Part shown: one piece after another, positions 4,866 through 6,202 of the stretch | How the letters are laid out: each line of letters begins with the position of its first letter | Numbering within the stretch: the first letter of the stretch is position 1 | Assembly: GCA_947246775.1 (NCBI GenBank) | Contig: CAMXTM010000126.1 | Coordinates: forward strand, 1 to 6,202 | DNA: 6,202 nt | Direction: 5' to 3' | From: an uncultured Clostridium sp. | Lineage (GTDB): Bacteria > Bacillota > Clostridia > Lachnospirales > Anaerotignaceae | Translations under genes and position numbers: made by a program | The notes under the pieces: model-generated | Databases searched by the model: none | What the model saw: the letters and a program-made list of their open reading frames with translations, nothing else | What the model was told of the DNA's origin: nothing

Positions 4866-5189
4866 ATGAAATGCAACAATAGGCTAAAAAGCACAATCAA
4901 TAACATAGCAGAAAACTATGCTATGTTGGTAGAGGAGCGAATTGATGCAACTGAAAAATTAACAGGAAAAGACCTAAAAGATATTCATAATGGTATTCAA
5001 ACACTAAAGTCTATTATGGTAATAGTAGAAAGTTGTACTCATATAGACCGAGAGTATTTTTGCAATTATTGTAATAATGATAATTGTATCTACTCCTATC
5101 ATCATGCTAGCAATAAGAATGATACTGACGATTATGATGACGAATATCAAGTTGATGATGATAATGCCATTGATGATGTACCATTTTAA
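4866..5189 (+). CDS. Hypothetical protein with Cys cluster and SSB-like acidic C-terminal tip (107 aa)
   Basis: Family not recognised. Residues 5-58 are predicted helical and moderately charged. Residues 57-80 hold a possible metal site: C57, C66, C69, C74, H79, H80 (CNYCNNDNC). Residues 84-107 are very acidic and end in IDDVPF. That tip matches the conserved last residues of single-stranded DNA-binding proteins (DDDIPF in Escherichia coli, DDDLPF in Bacillus), which recruit replication and repair partners. No OB fold is apparent, and at 107 aa the protein is shorter than normal SSB, so it may mimic the SSB tail rather than be an SSB. The ATG at 4866 follows AAAGGGA by about 11 nt. Its ATGA overlaps the stop of an 8-codon frame opening at 4843, which might couple translation. 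Confidence 0.75.
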   Translation: MKCNNRLKSTINNIAENYAMLVEERIDATEKLTGKDLKDIHNGIQTLKSIMVIVESCTHIDREYFCNYCNNDNCIYSYHHASNKNDTDDYDDEYQVDDDNAIDDVPF

Positions 5190-5205
5190 AAAATATCCAA
5201 TTTTA

Positions 5206-5233
5206 AAGTAATTATGTCCAAGCGGTGCAGTAC
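5206..5233 (+). repeat. Leader direct repeat, copy 2
   Basis: The second copy of the 28-bp unit, 633 bp after the first and in the same orientation, in the gap before the helix-turn-helix gene at 5297. Weak similarity continues past the repeat in both copies (an ATTNTAAA block, then GAAAG, AAGT, GAG), as though a whole leader had been duplicated and diverged. A promoter role is possible, since both begin with AAGTAAT and a -10-like TAATNN, but no good -35 is seen. Confidence 0.85.
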
Positions 5234-5254
5234 AAAAACATCTATTATAAAACA

Positions 5255-5278
5255 AGAAAGTAAGTAGAGCGACTTTCT
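5255..5278 (+). promoter_or_regulatory. Hairpin just upstream of the helix-turn-helix gene's ribosome site
   Basis: AGAAAGT (5255-5261) and ACTTTCT (5272-5278) are perfect inverted arms around a 10-nt loop. No T run follows, so it is not a terminator. The AGAGGGA ribosome site starts 6 bp later. It could stabilise the message, mark a processing point or bind a protein. Confidence 0.4.
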
Positions 5279-5296
5279 AAGAAAAGAGGGATTGCT

Positions 5297-5713
5297 ATGC
5301 AAAGTATTCGCATAGAGTTCATAGCTAAAAATAGTATCAATATTTATATTGATGATGAAAAATTGGCAGATGTAACAGGCATTTCATTAGAAATGCGAGT
5401 AGGAGAAAATGAAAAATATTGTATTGAAAAGAACATTTTAAAACAGCAAAAACGAATAGAAAATAGACAAGAGTATCGTGTCGAGAATTGGCGTACAATT
5501 CCAAAGGCAATACAAGAGTTAAAAGAGGAAGACCCTAAAACAGATATTACAGGTTGTAATATTAGAAAATTAGTAGAAGAAAGAAAAATACCATTTACCA
5601 AAGATGGCAGAACTACAAAAATTGAATTAAACGCATTAAAAGAATATTATAGAAATAGTTATAAAATGGAAGCAATCGAAGTAGTAAAGCCAAAAATAAA
5701 GCCTATCTTTTAA
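5297..5713 (+). CDS. Excisionase-like helix-turn-helix protein (138 aa)
   Basis: Residues 1-48 look like a small strand-rich domain (IRIEFIAKNSINIYIDDEKLADVTGI) of unknown role. Residues 49-64 are a charged linker. Residues 66-118 form a winged helix-turn-helix of the excisionase/MerR-like type: RTIPKAIQELKE, then ITGCNIRKLVEERKIPFTKDGRTTKIELNALKEYY. The RKLVxxxKIPFxKxGR part is the family hallmark: recognition helix, turn, wing. Such proteins in clostridial elements bend DNA at att sites or control genes. With no other xis visible, this is the best partner for the integrase, although it lies 4 kb away. The ATG at 5297 follows AGAGGGA by 6 nt. The next gene starts 12 bp after its stop. Confidence 0.75.
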   Translation: MQSIRIEFIAKNSINIYIDDEKLADVTGISLEMRVGENEKYCIEKNILKQQKRIENRQEYRVENWRTIPKAIQELKEEDPKTDITGCNIRKLVEERKIPFTKDGRTTKIELNALKEYYRNSYKMEAIEVVKPKIKPIF

Positions 5714-5725
5714 AGAGGTGGAGCA

Positions 5726-5983
5726 GTGGAAGAATATAAGCGCAAGTGCATCAAAAAAGGTCTAAAAGTAGGAACAAAAATTAAATATAGCAGGATAAAG
5801 TATGCAGGGCATCGCAAGCCATATGTGATTGTAACAAAAGGTGTTGTAACTGGATTATATTCATATATTTTTACAGTTGAAATGGAAGCAAATAAACATA
5901 CAGTAGAGGGCTACAAAAACACAATAAGGACAAGTTTTTTATATGCTCAAGTAATCAATGGTGAGGTGGAATTGTGGAATTAA
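5726..5983 (+). CDS. Hypothetical small strand-rich basic protein (85 aa)
   Basis: Not recognised with certainty. It starts at GTG 5726 behind AGAGGTG, 12 bp after the helix-turn-helix gene, and is clearly in the same operon. Residues 1-20 are basic (KRKCIKKGLKVGTKIK). Residues 15-85 alternate hydrophobic and polar residues with GTKIKYSRIKY, YVIVTKGVVTGLYSYIFTVEM and FLYAQVINGEVELW, which suggests a compact SH3-like beta-barrel as found in many small phage and ICE proteins. There is no membrane segment and no catalytic motif. Its last 10 bp overlap the start of the next gene. Confidence 0.75.
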   Translation: MEEYKRKCIKKGLKVGTKIKYSRIKYAGHRKPYVIVTKGVVTGLYSYIFTVEMEANKHTVEGYKNTIRTSFLYAQVINGEVELWN

Positions 5984-6202
5984 AGCAAGCAATTATACTG
6001 TTTTTTATTGGAATAGCAATCATAGCATTTGCTGTATTTGCAATAGTCATTGCAATCAATTTAGCAGAATTTGTAATAGCTGTTCTTTCTGGAATTGCTT
6101 TTATTGTAGCAGTAATTATTGGAATGATTATCGTTACTGTAGGTAGTCTATTCTCTTTGATAGTGCTAGGAATAACAAAATGGATAGTTTGCTGTAAAAA
6201 TA
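5974..6202 (+). CDS. Small integral membrane protein, cut by the window edge
   Basis: It opens at GTG 5974 with GAGGTG 5 nt upstream, the same signal as the preceding gene, and overlaps that gene by 10 bp, so translation is probably coupled. The frame stays open to the right edge, giving 76 residues here with no stop. Residues 6-28 and 33-56 are clear transmembrane helices made almost wholly of Ile, Val, Ala, Leu and Phe. Residues 58-74 may be a third, ending in WIVCCKN. Few charged residues are present. Function is unknown; small membrane proteins of this kind are common in ICE and phage operons. Confidence 0.75.
   Translation, partial: MELKQAIILFFIGIAIIAFAVFAIVIAINLAEFVIAVLSGIAFIVAVIIGMIIVTVGSLFSLIVLGITKWIVCCKN

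Noticed and set aside
4843..4869. Eight-codon leader peptide before the 107-aa gene
   Set aside because: The start has no Shine-Dalgarno. The ATGA overlap is noted, but in A-rich DNA it may be chance, so it is not listed as a gene.
5958..6146. 62-codon frame overlapping the membrane-protein gene
   Set aside because: It encodes a Cys/Asn/Ser-rich shadow of the membrane protein. The GTG at 5974, with GAGGTG and a clean hydrophobic pattern, is the real frame.

Overview
The window looks like part of an integrative mobile element (ICE, IME or plasmid-like prophage) from a low-GC Firmicute. The host is most likely a gut-type clostridium of the Lachnospiraceae kind. The grounds are very AT-rich DNA, GGAGG/GAGGTG ribosome binding sites with several GTG starts, sigma-A type promoters, an integrase with a clostridial-type N-terminus, and a RepA_N initiator with a DUF6017-like C-terminus. 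The host assignment is inference; no host gene is visible.

Left half (1-4247), genes on the minus strand. A tyrosine recombinase (56-1258) ends at a strong terminator. The next gene upstream is a RepA_N replication initiator (1463-2581). Between them a near-consensus plus-strand promoter should drive a ~95-nt RNA that ends on a terminator shared with rep. Inside rep, three 22-bp-spaced repeats next to AT-rich DNA look like origin iterons. Upstream of rep lies what reads as a complete copy-number control region: a terminator-like hairpin that contains the rep Shine-Dalgarno, a competing longer hairpin, and a ~73-nt antisense RNA (2649-2721) with its own promoter and terminator. Next come a two-helix membrane protein with a Glu/Pro/Ser/Thr-rich stalk (2731-3477) and an XRE-type repressor (3588-4247).

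Switch region (4248-4388). Two strong promoters sit back to back. Their -35 boxes form the arms of a perfect inverted repeat, an obvious operator candidate. One promoter drives the repressor, the other a rightward operon.

Right half (4389-6202), plus strand. Six small genes follow: a 54-aa protein resembling a segment of the repressor, a 68-aa basic protein, a 107-aa protein with a Cys cluster and an SSB-like acidic C-terminal tip, a 138-aa protein with an excisionase-like helix-turn-helix, an 85-aa protein, and a membrane protein cut by the window edge. A 28-bp direct repeat (26/28 identical) lies in two intergenic leaders of this operon.

Working model (inference): the repressor holds the rightward operon silent. 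When it is relieved, the small proteins, including a possible excisionase, act with the integrase, while RepA_N replicates the excised circle under antisense-RNA control.
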